The translations under genes and the position numbers were made by a program. From Bacteroides sp. CAG:1076 (GTDB lineage: Bacteria; Bacteroidota; Bacteroidia; Bacteroidales; Bacteroidaceae): a stretch of 14,032 nucleotides of DNA. Position 1 is the stretch's first letter, and the number at the start of each line of letters is the position of its first letter. This document shows positions 1 through 8,409 of this stretch, piece by piece. The DNA is taken from positions 3,137 to 17,168 of the forward strand of contig HF993243.1 of the NCBI GenBank assembly GCA_000436795.1, given 5' to 3'. The notes under the pieces were generated by a model. The model saw only the letters and a program-made list of their open reading frames with translations, was not told where the DNA came from and searched no databases.

Positions 1-9
1 AGCATGGCA

Positions 10-321
10 TTAAATACCTCCTTCTTTGTAAAAATGTCCGATAGCTTCAGCGTCGAACACAGCCGTTACCGTACCCTTTTCGCCGGCAGGAATCGGAGAT
101 TTAGTCCAGTCCACTTCCGTACAACCGCACGAAGAAGTAACCTTCGAAATAACAAGAGGTTTGTCGCCCGTATTGGTAAAATGATAAGTAATGGTCACCG
201 GATTGCGCCAAAGCACATATCCCAACTCCTGCACATCCTTGTCGAATGTTATTTTCGGCTGTGCCTGAGCAGCCAAGACAGCGGCAAACAATATATTGAG
301 AATAAATAAAATACGTTTCAT
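10..321 (-). CDS. DUF1573 periplasmic protein, apparently cut short or frameshifted at its C-terminus
   Basis: The 103-residue product begins with a signal peptide (residues 1-20, cleavage likely after AQA). It continues as a single DUF1573 domain, an Ig-like fold, with the family hallmark SSCGCTEVDW at residues 63-72 and the usual PAGEKGTVTAVFDA strand at 78-91. The function of DUF1573 proteins is not established; they are abundant exported proteins in Bacteroidetes. The reading frame ends at TAA (10-12) right after GHFYKEGGI, where relatives normally continue through one or two more strands (roughly x-V-Y-x-N-A and a further 20-30 residues). In the +1 frame the few remaining bases read NAM, which resembles that missing continuation. 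A recent frameshift, an assembly error or a genuine short end are all possible, and the window edge prevents a decision. The gene has its own promoter, separated from the upstream macroglobulin gene by a terminator. Confidence 0.75.
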   Translation of the reverse strand: MKRILFILNILFAAVLAAQAQPKITFDKDVQELGYVLWRNPVTITYHFTNTGDKPLVISKVTSSCGCTEVDWTKSPIPAGEKGTVTAVFDAEAIGHFYKEGGI

Positions 322-350
322 CTTTCAAAGTGTTACTTGTTTAGAGTGAA

Positions 351-382
351 CAAAGATAAAGAGAAATTCAAAGACGAACAAA
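351..382 (-). promoter_or_regulatory. Bacteroides-type promoter for the DUF1573 gene
   Basis: Reading the minus strand, a -33 box TTTG (379-382) is followed after 20 nt by a perfect -7 box TATCTTTG (351-358). This matches the TTTG / TAnnTTTG consensus of the primary sigma factor in Bacteroides. Transcription would begin near 345, giving a leader of about 24 nt. Being downstream of the macroglobulin terminator, it makes the DUF1573 gene an independent transcript. Confidence 0.75.
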
Positions 383-420
383 GGTTGGTTGTGAATTAAT
401 ATAAATTTGCCGATACAGCC

Positions 421-478
421 GGAAAAAGAAAAGCAGGCTGGAACAGCCTCTTCCACAGAGAGAACTGCCCCAGCCTGC
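421..478 (-). terminator. Rho-independent terminator after the macroglobulin gene
   Basis: The arms GCAGGCTGG (433-441) and CCAGCCTGC (470-478) form a perfect 9-bp stem. In minus-strand RNA the stem extends inward in the same register to 448/463, with four G-U pairs among the added seven. It is followed by TTTTCTTTTTCC (432-421). On the plus strand those wobble positions would be A-C mismatches, so the hairpin belongs to leftward transcription and ends the macroglobulin mRNA. Confidence 0.85.
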
Positions 479-494
479 CTCTTTTTATCGATTT

Positions 495-3400
495 TTATTC
501 TACTGTCAATGTCTGCCCCTCGGTGTGTCCGCTGAACTCGGGAGCGTAAACCGACTGGATGGTTGCGGCACCAGCCTGATAAGTTCCCGTACGGTCTAAG
601 TAAACAGTGTATTCCAATATGTAAGAACCTTTCGGCAGACGGTCGATAAAGAACTCGGTAGAAGCGTCACGGTTCACCTGATAATATCCCAGTCCGTCGC
701 TCCACCGATAGCCGGACAACTGCGTATCAGGTTCCATGCAGGCAGCACGTTCATCCTTCACCCGAATAAAATCCATGTCGCGGTCGGCCTTTATCGTCAG
801 TCGTACCGTCACCTTATCTCCAGCATGCAGAACCGTCTTTCGGGAAACCTGCTTGCTGTCCATCCACCATTCACGTTCTATAGAAACACCATTTCCTTTT
901 GCCGGAAGCACTTTATCCATATCTTCCAGATATTGTGCATATACAGCTCCCCAGCCGATACCGGTTCCCGATTTCGAAACGACCACACGTCCTACATGCG
1001 TATCTGTTCCGGTCAGTGTCTTGCGAGTATATCCCAATACATCGTCGGGCGTTCGTACTTCCACGTTACCGGCTACAGCTTTCATCGCTCCATTTACTTG
1101 CAACCGGTTACCCGAACCATTCAAGAAAGCATATACCGCATCGGCTGTAGCAATGCTACTTTCCCACACCTGAACCTGCTTCTGCTTGAGCAGCCAAAGC
1201 TTCATGCCTGCCAGCATATCCGCATCGGGGGCAATCTGCTGAATGGCTTCCATGGCAGCTACCTGTGCAGGGATTCTGTAATTACTCCATGAATATGGTG
1301 CTTTCGGCGTATCGAAATATACACCCATCTGCGGCGTACTTACCGTATATTCCTTGATAGACTGAACCAGTTCCTGTGCCTGACGCTGTCTGCCACCGGC
1401 TTGCATAATGAGTCCAATCATCGCCTTTTCACCGATAGAGTACTCAGCCGAACGGTTTTCCAGCCTGTCCGTCATGTAGGCATTCACCTGCTTGTCTGCC
1501 AGCGAAGCAGCCTGCTTGTCGAGCGCGCAAACATACAGATAGTGTACCACCTGCCCGTTGGGAACAAGAGTTGTCGTACCTTCCTTTTCCAACTTCTTCA
1601 TTGTTTCATAATCTTCCTTCACCGCTTTCTGCAAATAGCCCAAGGCCCGCGTATACATCGGAGCAACCTTTCCGTCCAGTGTCACGTTCATGTGCTGCAA
1701 GCGTGCCAGCATCTCCACAATCTGCGTCGTAATATAACGACTGCCTGTCATGCCTTTATACCAGCTCCATGAGCCGTCTGCCAGTTGCAACTCCTGCAAA
1801 CGTTCTACCGAAGTGCGCAGACGGTTGTTCATCGAATTCAGGTCGAACAGCAACGCAATGCGCCGCTTTTGTTCGGATTCTTCCGTAGCTTCAGAAATCC
1901 ACGGAGTTTCTTCGAGCAACAGATTCTTCAAATCCTGATTGCGTTCGAGGTTGCTCAACAGGGTTTCCTTGCTGCCTCCCTGAGCCATCCAGGTATCGAA
2001 TACTTGCTTGATGCGGGGATTTGCCTTTACAATAGCCGTAGCCAGTGAATTGGCATAATAGGCAGTCGCCCATGAAAGTGCGTCTTCTTCAGTCGGATTG
2101 CCGACAACAGGCAGTGCCTGCACCGCATACCAGTCGGGATTGGCTGTCAGTTCCACCGTCAGCCGTCGTTCGGTAGCTGTCTTGCTCTGCTTGTTGAACA
2201 GGTCTTCCGTTCCGACTTCCGTCATGCTTTCTCCATCCAACTGAACAGGAACGGTTTCCGTCATCCACTGCTTATCGGTCAGTACCGGCAGATAATGCTG
2301 CTCACCGTCGCTATATTCCCCCGCCTCAGCCGTAATCCGGCAAACCAGCATATCGTACGTATCAGGAATCTGGCAGTCGAACCGTACGACTCCCGTTGTT
2401 CCTTCTGCTACACTGAACGGCTGCTGATAGTCGTACACCACTTCTTCCGTCACCGGATCGTATAGTTTAATACCGGCATTTCCTTCAATCTTGTCCATCG
2501 ACAGATTGACCAATGAGGCAGCAATAACGGTGCGGTCGCCTTTACGGACAAAGCGCGGCATATTAGGCTGCACCATAAACGGCTTGCTCGTCTTCACGGT
2601 CTGCGTTAGCATGCCGTAATCGACAGCCTGCGTATGTGCCAGTCCCGTGAACTTCCATTCGGTCAACGCATCCGGTACGGTAAAGACCACACTTACACCT
2701 CCCAGCGAATCGGTCCGCAGATTCGGATAGAAAAAGGCCGTTTCGGCAAAGTTTTCACGTACCGGAATCTTCGTATCTTCACCCTCCGCAACTTCTACGG
2801 CAGCATCATTTTCTACAATCTGCAAGACGTCCTCCACTCCGGCACTGCCACTATCTTTCTTAAAGTTGGACGATATTACATTCGGAGCAGCGACTACTGC
2901 CGATTCCTCTACAGTCATGGCTGGCTGATATTTCACTTCTACGACATTTCCTGCGCTCTGTTTGGCAAGCATACGGTTCGAAGTGCCCAGCAAACTGACA
3001 CCCCGCGTATAAACGGTTCCAGAGAATACCAGCAAGGAGCTATATGCCCCATTCAGCAAATCCAATCCCGTATAAGTTCTTACGTATGGGAAACCGCCAT
3101 ACATGCCGACGCGCTGGTTGGCCGACAGCATACCTGCCTGAATCCACGGGACGGGACGAGAGAACCAAAGGTTAAAACGCCAGTCGTGCTGGTACAACTT
3201 ATCGAGCGAAACATCGTAAAGCGATGCCATCAGATTGGCTCTTACCGGCTTTCCGGCAGCATCCGTCACACGCATCCGCCATTCTTCCTGACTGCCCGGC
3301 TGCAACTTATCTCTGAAAGTTTCCCATTTCAACGTCAGTTTCTTTTCCGGTTCCGGCCGGATGATTGTCGCCTGCTTACTGTACAGACTACCGTTTCGCA

Positions 3401-6176
3401 TAAAAGCAAAGTTTACGGTAATGCCATCACCATACATTTCCTGATAAGGATAGCTGAACGTTTTGATTTCATCACTCAGCATCAGCCGTTGAGAAGCAAT
3501 TCGTTTGTTTCCACTATACACGTCGACCAGCAGATAAACATCCTTTTCACTGGTTCCGACGTACAAGGTCGCCGGAGCCGAATCGCTGAATTCGTTTCCA
3601 TCCTGATAGAACCAGTCGACAGCCGGATAAGGAAGTCGAGTATCCAAGCGTGAGAACAAGGTAAAATCCTGTTCCGCCGTACAAGTCCGTCCCTGCGCAT
3701 CCGTTGCCGAAATCTCGATACGATATTTACCGGAAGGCAATGCCAGCAGGTCGGAAGGCACGAACGACTGCTGTGCCACAGCCTTACCCTCCAGCTGCAG
3801 CTTGCCCTTGTTACCCTCCTGATCCAATGCAAACACACGGTAACCAATCTCTGTCTTTACAGGAGTACCGTTCAGATTCAAAGCCATGAACTGCACCTTC
3901 TCCTGTTTTTCACGCATAACGATATCCGACAGACCTCGTATCTGCAAGCCCAACGACTGCTTGCCTACCGGAAGAGATAGAGTTCCCGTCTGTGTTTCAC
4001 TGGCACCGTCGGTTACCTCCGCCTGCACTTCGTATACATAATAACGGTAACCCAGTCCGCCCCAGTCGGTTGTTTCGGGAGCAGTAAGTACCATGTTCAC
4101 CCGAAACTGTCCATCGGCATCGGTCTGAACTTCTCCAGTTTCCAGCTCTACCTTATTGATACCTCCCATGCGGAACCAAGTTCTTTCGGTACGGGAAACC
4201 GTATATCTCACCCTCGCCATGCGGACAGGTGCGCCGGCAAACGTCTTTGCTTCCCCTTTCACGGTAAGGGAATCACCCATGTTGTACGAATCTTCGTAAG
4301 GAGTAAAGACCACATCGAAAGTGGGGCGCTTGTATTCTTCTATCTTGATGATAGCAGAAGCCCCGTCAGTCGACACATAATACGTGCCGGGAAGCAGATT
4401 CTGTGGCAAGACAAATTCGCCCGACAGTACACCAAAATCGTCGGTCGATGCCGCACTCTCCGCCACACTTTGTTCGGAAGAATACAATTTCAGGGAAGTC
4501 TTTTCTCCTTTGACCACCCGAAGAGAATCACCGTTCTGTTCGTAAACCATACCGGAAACATAGACTTTCTGTCCCGGACGATACAGCGAACGGTCGGTAA
4601 ACAAGTTCACTTTTTTCTTCCATCCTTGTACCGTTTCCCTGACAAATGATGCGTTTCCTCCTATGCCCGAAATAGCGGCAAAGTCATTTCCTGCCGTACG
4701 GACATTGTAATAAATCCTGCCCAAGCGGGGAATGTCGACCATCGTACTGCCCTTTCCATCGGTTTTGTATACCTGAAGAACGCTGTATTCGTTGCTGTTC
4801 AACCGATACGTAACGACTTCCGCTCCCGGAACAGGTTTACCCGTCAGCTTATCCACCACAACAAACTCCTTACGTTCCTCGGACACAGGAATGCTGATGC
4901 ACTGATAAGGAGAAACAAACAGCAGTGAATAATCGATGCCTTTCTCCGCCTCTTGAGGAATCTGTTTCAGCATGTAAATCCCTGCTTCGGGCAAGGTATA
5001 GTGCAATACCGTGTCACGCTTTTCATAATCGGGAGTCGGAGATAAAGCATAATGGCGCGAAGCTATCTTAGTTCCGTAATTCTTTATCAAGGTTTCCTCC
5101 TTCAGATTGCCGCGAAGCAACGAAGAAGCAGGTGAAATCTTCAGACGATACAGTTCGAAAGACACTCCTTTCAGGTTGGCATACGTCACATTGATATCTG
5201 CTTCCTGCTTAGGATATACCAGCGGAATATTGACTGAAAGATACGGACTGGAAGCAAAATCGATGTATGAACGCAACTGAGATACCCATTCGTGCGCCGG
5301 GTATTTCTTTATTCCTTCGCGTGCAGCCTCAACCGATTTGAGTGGCTGGTTGTTCATGCGGTAAACATACGCCAATTTCACATATACATCGGCGCAGACA
5401 GGCAAATCCTTGTACTCCTCTGCCAGCTTACGCAATTCCTCTGCCGCTTTCTCCGGTGTCAGTGCCTCACGCACGATACTACTTCCTGCACCTTCCCAGC
5501 AGTACAACACCCGCGCTTCTTTGGTTAGCAAAGCCGCCTGACGATTATTATTGTCGCCATAAAACGTTATTAAGTCATCGTACAGTGTCAATGCTTCCGA
5601 CACACATTTCCGACGGTCGGCATTGAAACGATAAGCCGACAACCGGTCAATTGCCTGCCGCGAAAGCAGATCGAACATATTATCATTCAGGTATTCCTTA
5701 CTCAGTTCGCCGGAAGTGGTCATGGGACGGAAGTCCTTGGCAGAAGCCTTGCCCAATACCTCCTTATCTTTCAGCGAAAGACGGAAATACCGTATGGCAT
5801 CATCTTCCGTACCCAACTGCTGATTATCCAGTATCAGACTGCCCATTATATGATTCAGCGCAGCACGTCCCACCAAATCCGTTTCACTTTCTGCCCATCG
5901 CCGGATGCCATCGTACTCTGCCTGTGCGCTGTCCGGAGTAAGCCGGATGCGTGATTCAGCGCGTACAATGTAAGCCTTCATCATTTGAGGGATGTTCTTT
6001 TCACCTTTTGCCTTAGTGTATATTTTATCAACTACACTAATCACCGTTTTCGGCAAGTCCTTCTTCTGGCTTACTTCTACCTCTTTCCAAAGTTCATCGT
6101 AACTTTGTGCCTGCAAGATAGAAGGGAATAAACTGATAAACAGCACCAGCCAGCTCAACAGATGTACTTTCTTCAT
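495..6176 (-). CDS. alpha-2-macroglobulin family protein, Bacteroidetes type, thioester motif absent
   Basis: This 1893-residue exported protein starts with a signal peptide (1-23, ending LQAQS) that has no lipobox cysteine, so it is probably periplasmic and soluble rather than a lipoprotein. A helical, TPR-like N-terminal region of about 300 residues is followed by macroglobulin beta domains. These include a CNA-like segment near 435-470 and the MG2 signature TDRSLYRPGQ at 527-536. The A2M core motif lies around 1140-1225 (NFAETAFFYPNL at 1142, NMPRF at 1205). An alpha-helical toroid follows (DGSWSWYKG at 1467-1475), then a beta domain at the C-terminus. Family members trap proteases, many through a Cys-Gln thioester. 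Here the equivalent stretch (NPTEEDALSW, from residue 1360) has no cysteine and no EQ, so covalent trapping looks impossible. The gene is monocistronic between two terminators. No confident promoter or Shine-Dalgarno sequence was found. The natural target is unknown. Confidence 0.93.
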   Translation of the reverse strand: MKKVHLLSWLVLFISLFPSILQAQSYDELWKEVEVSQKKDLPKTVISVVDKIYTKAKGEKNIPQMMKAYIVRAESRIRLTPDSAQAEYDGIRRWAESETDLVGRAALNHIMGSLILDNQQLGTEDDAIRYFRLSLKDKEVLGKASAKDFRPMTTSGELSKEYLNDNMFDLLSRQAIDRLSAYRFNADRRKCVSEALTLYDDLITFYGDNNNRQAALLTKEARVLYCWEGAGSSIVREALTPEKAAEELRKLAEEYKDLPVCADVYVKLAYVYRMNNQPLKSVEAAREGIKKYPAHEWVSQLRSYIDFASSPYLSVNIPLVYPKQEADINVTYANLKGVSFELYRLKISPASSLLRGNLKEETLIKNYGTKIASRHYALSPTPDYEKRDTVLHYTLPEAGIYMLKQIPQEAEKGIDYSLLFVSPYQCISIPVSEERKEFVVVDKLTGKPVPGAEVVTYRLNSNEYSVLQVYKTDGKGSTMVDIPRLGRIYYNVRTAGNDFAAISGIGGNASFVRETVQGWKKKVNLFTDRSLYRPGQKVYVSGMVYEQNGDSLRVVKGEKTSLKLYSSEQSVAESAASTDDFGVLSGEFVLPQNLLPGTYYVSTDGASAIIKIEEYKRPTFDVVFTPYEDSYNMGDSLTVKGEAKTFAGAPVRMARVRYTVSRTERTWFRMGGINKVELETGEVQTDADGQFRVNMVLTAPETTDWGGLGYRYYVYEVQAEVTDGASETQTGTLSLPVGKQSLGLQIRGLSDIVMREKQEKVQFMALNLNGTPVKTEIGYRVFALDQEGNKGKLQLEGKAVAQQSFVPSDLLALPSGKYRIEISATDAQGRTCTAEQDFTLFSRLDTRLPYPAVDWFYQDGNEFSDSAPATLYVGTSEKDVYLLVDVYSGNKRIASQRLMLSDEIKTFSYPYQEMYGDGITVNFAFMRNGSLYSKQATIIRPEPEKKLTLKWETFRDKLQPGSQEEWRMRVTDAAGKPVRANLMASLYDVSLDKLYQHDWRFNLWFSRPVPWIQAGMLSANQRVGMYGGFPYVRTYTGLDLLNGAYSSLLVFSGTVYTRGVSLLGTSNRMLAKQSAGNVVEVKYQPAMTVEESAVVAAPNVISSNFKKDSGSAGVEDVLQIVENDAAVEVAEGEDTKIPVRENFAETAFFYPNLRTDSLGGVSVVFTVPDALTEWKFTGLAHTQAVDYGMLTQTVKTSKPFMVQPNMPRFVRKGDRTVIAASLVNLSMDKIEGNAGIKLYDPVTEEVVYDYQQPFSVAEGTTGVVRFDCQIPDTYDMLVCRITAEAGEYSDGEQHYLPVLTDKQWMTETVPVQLDGESMTEVGTEDLFNKQSKTATERRLTVELTANPDWYAVQALPVVGNPTEEDALSWATAYYANSLATAIVKANPRIKQVFDTWMAQGGSKETLLSNLERNQDLKNLLLEETPWISEATEESEQKRRIALLFDLNSMNNRLRTSVERLQELQLADGSWSWYKGMTGSRYITTQIVEMLARLQHMNVTLDGKVAPMYTRALGYLQKAVKEDYETMKKLEKEGTTTLVPNGQVVHYLYVCALDKQAASLADKQVNAYMTDRLENRSAEYSIGEKAMIGLIMQAGGRQRQAQELVQSIKEYTVSTPQMGVYFDTPKAPYSWSNYRIPAQVAAMEAIQQIAPDADMLAGMKLWLLKQKQVQVWESSIATADAVYAFLNGSGNRLQVNGAMKAVAGNVEVRTPDDVLGYTRKTLTGTDTHVGRVVVSKSGTGIGWGAVYAQYLEDMDKVLPAKGNGVSIEREWWMDSKQVSRKTVLHAGDKVTVRLTIKADRDMDFIRVKDERAACMEPDTQLSGYRWSDGLGYYQVNRDASTEFFIDRLPKGSYILEYTVYLDRTGTYQAGAATIQSVYAPEFSGHTEGQTLTVE

Positions 6177-6337
6177 ATTCTGTATAGTTTGGTTTCACAT
6201 AACATTGTTCTATAAAGAAAAGAATTATTTCCTTAAAGGCTGCACTGATTTTAATTAAATTATCTGAAACTCAGACAAGCTTTCTCTGAAAACAGCAAAA
6301 TGTCACATTTATCAGCCGAAACTTCTTTCGAAACCCC

Positions 6338-6413
6338 GCCGAGGTTTGAAAAGAAACATGCCCACGTTTGCTCCAACTTCCGCCCACGTTTTTCCTAAAA
6401 CCTGCCCATGTTT
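6338..6413. repeat. tandem array of GCCCACGTTT motifs at 22-bp spacing
   Basis: The motif GCCCACGTTT occurs at 6360-6369 and 6382-6391, with GCCCATGTTT at 6404-6413. A degenerate copy GCCGAGGTTT (8 of 10) is at 6338-6347. All four are exactly 22 bp apart, and a weaker relative GCCGAAACTT lies 23 bp further left at 6315. The 12 bases between motifs are not conserved apart from frequent A or T tracts. The period is too short for a CRISPR array. Two helical turns per unit would put every motif on the same face of the DNA. The array lies just downstream of the mrp terminator and upstream of the macroglobulin gene. Confidence 0.8.
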
Positions 6414-6424
6414 TTTTAAGATAT

Positions 6425-6482
6425 TCCACTAAAAAAGGAGAATACCCTCCTTCACTTTTGCAGAAAGAGAGTATTCTCCTTT
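6425..6482 (-). terminator. Rho-independent terminator after mrp
   Basis: The arms at 6434-6445 and 6471-6482 are a perfect 12-bp match (AAAGGAGAATAC with GTATTCTCCTTT). In minus-strand RNA the stem continues without interruption to 6453/6463, giving 20 bp with two G-U pairs and a 9-nt loop. A run of six U residues (6436-6431) follows. The wobble positions again pair only in leftward RNA. This ends the trmB-mrp transcript 22 nt beyond the mrp stop codon. Confidence 0.92.
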
Positions 6483-6503
6483 ATATATGTTTCGCGTATT
6501 TAC

Positions 6504-7604
6504 TTATTTATGCGTCTTCACAACCTGAGTCGGTGCCAGTTCAGCATTCCGTTTTTCGGTTTGTGCTACGACATTGCGAGCCAGTTCCAGGAAAGCCTGT
6601 CCGATAACAGAGTTCTCATCCAGCGCAACCGGTGTTCCTTTATCTCCGTTTTCGCAGATGCTCTGTACAATAGGAATCTGTCCCAGCAACGGCACATGCA
6701 ATTCTTCTGCCAGTCGCTTGGTTCCTTCCTTACCAAAAAGATAATATTTGTTTTCCGGAAGTTCTGCCGGAGTAAACCATGACATATTTTCTACCAGTCC
6801 GAGGATAGGAACATTCACCTTATCATTCATGTACATATTGATACCCTTACGTGCATCGGCAAGGGCAACTTCCTGCGGAGTACTTACAATAACAGCTCCC
6901 GTGATGGCAAGTGTCTGAAGCAAGGTCAAGTGAATATCACTTGTTCCCGGAGGAGTATCGAGAACAAAATAGTCCAATGCTCCCCATTTTGCATCGCCAA
7001 CCAATTGTTTCAAAGCGTTGCTTGCCATACCTCCACGCCACAAAGTAGCCTGATCCGGATCGACAAAGAAACCGATAGAGAGCAGTTCGATGCCATATTT
7101 CTCAATCGGCACGATCAAATCACGGCCGTCTACCATTTCTGCATACGGACGAGCATCCTCTACCTGAAACATCTTAGGCACAGAAGGACCGAAGATATCA
7201 GCATCGAGCAAACCAACCTTATAACCTAACTTGGAAAGTGCTACAGCCAGATTGGCTGCTACGGTAGACTTACCTACTCCACCTTTACCGGAAGAAACGG
7301 CAATCACATTCTTCACCTGCGGAAGCATCTTTCCCGGTTCCGGACGAGCCGCCTGACGGCTTTCGGTAGCTATTGTTACTTCTACGTCTTTTGATATATA
7401 GGTATGAATAGCAGTTTCGGCAGATTTAACTACCGATTTCATAAACGGATCAGTCGGTTTCTCGAATATCAATGAGAAGCTCACCTTCATCCCGTCGATA
7501 CGAATATTGTCGGCTACCATTTCGGCTTCAACGATATTCTTTCCGTTTCCCGGATAACGCACCGTTGCCAGTGCATCAAGAATTAGTTTTGGATAAAGTG
7601 TCAT
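6504..7604 (-). CDS. mrp: Mrp/ApbC-type P-loop ATPase, probable Fe-S cluster carrier
   Basis: This 366-residue cytoplasmic protein has an N-terminal MIP18/DUF59 domain (about 1-85) and a ParA/MinD-like NTPase domain (about 97-345). The deviant Walker A GKGGVGKS lies at 106-113, the first Asp motif DADIFGPSVPKMF at 134-146 and the Walker B LDTPPGTSD at 215-223. Mrp proteins bind and hand on Fe-S clusters. In most, a CxxC pair follows the VENMS motif, but here the segment reads VENMSWFTPAELPENKYY (271-288) with no cysteine, and C317 is the only cysteine in the protein. Cluster binding must therefore differ or be absent. It starts 18 nt after trmB, with an AGGAGA Shine-Dalgarno sequence (7609-7614) only 4 nt from the ATG, which is unusually SD-like for this lineage. 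It is cotranscribed with trmB and ends at a strong terminator. Confidence 0.95.
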   Translation of the reverse strand: MTLYPKLILDALATVRYPGNGKNIVEAEMVADNIRIDGMKVSFSLIFEKPTDPFMKSVVKSAETAIHTYISKDVEVTIATESRQAARPEPGKMLPQVKNVIAVSSGKGGVGKSTVAANLAVALSKLGYKVGLLDADIFGPSVPKMFQVEDARPYAEMVDGRDLIVPIEKYGIELLSIGFFVDPDQATLWRGGMASNALKQLVGDAKWGALDYFVLDTPPGTSDIHLTLLQTLAITGAVIVSTPQEVALADARKGINMYMNDKVNVPILGLVENMSWFTPAELPENKYYLFGKEGTKRLAEELHVPLLGQIPIVQSICENGDKGTPVALDENSVIGQAFLELARNVVAQTEKRNAELAPTQVVKTHK

Positions 7605-7622
7605 AATATCTCCTATTATTGT

Positions 7623-8381
7623 TTATTTACTTGTTTTCAGTCCGCTGCGCTTACTGCGGTTGTAGCTGCGGTAATCATCCAGTTCGATTTCTACATCCGG
7701 TTCCTGCAGTTCTCCCTCTTGCGGCAAGCGGAATTTAATATACTTTATATTCAATCCCCGGTCCAGCCATTGCTGTTCGTAATAGGTACGGATGCTCAAA
7801 ATATCGTCATCCATCCCTGAATGATACAAATCGTCGGTGATAAATTCTACCGGCAGCTTATTGGCTTCTATCATGTACTTGGTATAAGTAAACATGAAAT
7901 TGCTATCCGTTTTCAAATGTACCAGTCCATCCGGCACAAGAAACTTACGGTAACGGTTCATGAAATACGTAGAAGTCAGTCGCTTAGTAGCTTTCTTCAT
8001 CTGCGGATCAGAGAATGTCAGCCAGATTTCACTCACTTCTCCCGGAGCAAAAAAACGGTCGATGATTTCGATGTTGGTTCTCAGGAAAGCCGCATTTTTC
8101 AGTCCTTCATTCAGAGCTTCGGTAGCTCCCGTCCACATACGTGCACCCTTTATATCCACCCCGATGAAATTCTTGTCGGCATAGCGTCGTGCCAGTCCCA
8201 CGGTATATTCACCACGACCGCACCCTAACTCCAGCACAATCGGATTTTCATTTTTAAAGAAATCGCGGTTCCATTTTCCTTTCATTTCGAACGGAACATC
8301 ATCTACTACCGAATACGGATATTCGAACACATGCGGATATTCCGCCATATCTGCAAACTTTGCCAACTTTCCTTTTCCCAT
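7623..8381 (-). CDS. trmB: tRNA (guanine-N7-)-methyltransferase
   Basis: This 252-residue cytoplasmic enzyme would transfer a methyl group from S-adenosylmethionine to N7 of G46 in the variable loop of tRNAs. The SAM-binding motif [10 protein letters not shown] lies at 49-57, followed by the acidic loop [12 protein letters not shown] at 72-83. The substrate and catalytic segment [19 protein letters not shown] is at 119-137 and HLKTDS at 155-160. The C-terminal [11 protein letters not shown]...IKYIKF element at 199-217 is also typical. The central motif differs from the FPDPW..RHxKRR of Escherichia coli TrmB, in the form I associate with Bacteroidetes orthologues. The highly basic C-terminus ([14 protein letters not shown]) probably contacts RNA. 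The gene is first in a two-gene unit with mrp and has its own promoter. Only a weak purine stretch precedes the ATG. Confidence 0.95.
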   Translation of the reverse strand: MGKGKLAKFADMAEYPHVFEYPYSVVDDVPFEMKGKWNRDFFKNENPIVLELGCGRGEYTVGLARRYADKNFIGVDIKGARMWTGATEALNEGLKNAAFLRTNIEIIDRFFAPGEVSEIWLTFSDPQMKKATKRLTSTYFMNRYRKFLVPDGLVHLKTDSNFMFTYTKYMIEANKLPVEFITDDLYHSGMDDDILSIRTYYEQQWLDRGLNIKYIKFRLPQEGELQEPDVEIELDDYRSYNRSKRSGLKTSK

Positions 8382-8409
8382 TTTTACTGAGTTCTTCTTG
8401 TTTTGGGCA

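Larger units (their letters stand above)
6177..6503. other. 327-bp intergenic region between mrp and the macroglobulin gene
   Basis: From right to left it holds the mrp terminator (6425-6482), a 22-bp-period repeat array (6338-6413), and an AT-rich leader of about 160 bp before the macroglobulin start. Within the leader I found no good TAnnTTTG box. The nearest is a poor TGAGTTTC (6266-6273) about 22 nt from a TTTG at 6296-6299, which I do not call as a promoter. No open reading frame or structured RNA was recognised here. Confidence 0.7.

Noticed and set aside
2634..3653. A 339-codon open frame on the plus strand inside the macroglobulin gene
   Set aside because: It lies wholly antisense to a gene with clear family motifs, has low-complexity shadow-like composition, no recognisable domain and no promoter.
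6266..6299. A promoter for the macroglobulin gene (TGAGTTTC with upstream TTTG)
   Set aside because: The -7 box misses two consensus bases and the spacer is about 22 nt, too poor to call.
6338..6413. A small CRISPR array
   Set aside because: The conserved part is only about 10 bp with a 22-bp period, the intervals are 12 bp, and there is no cas gene nearby.
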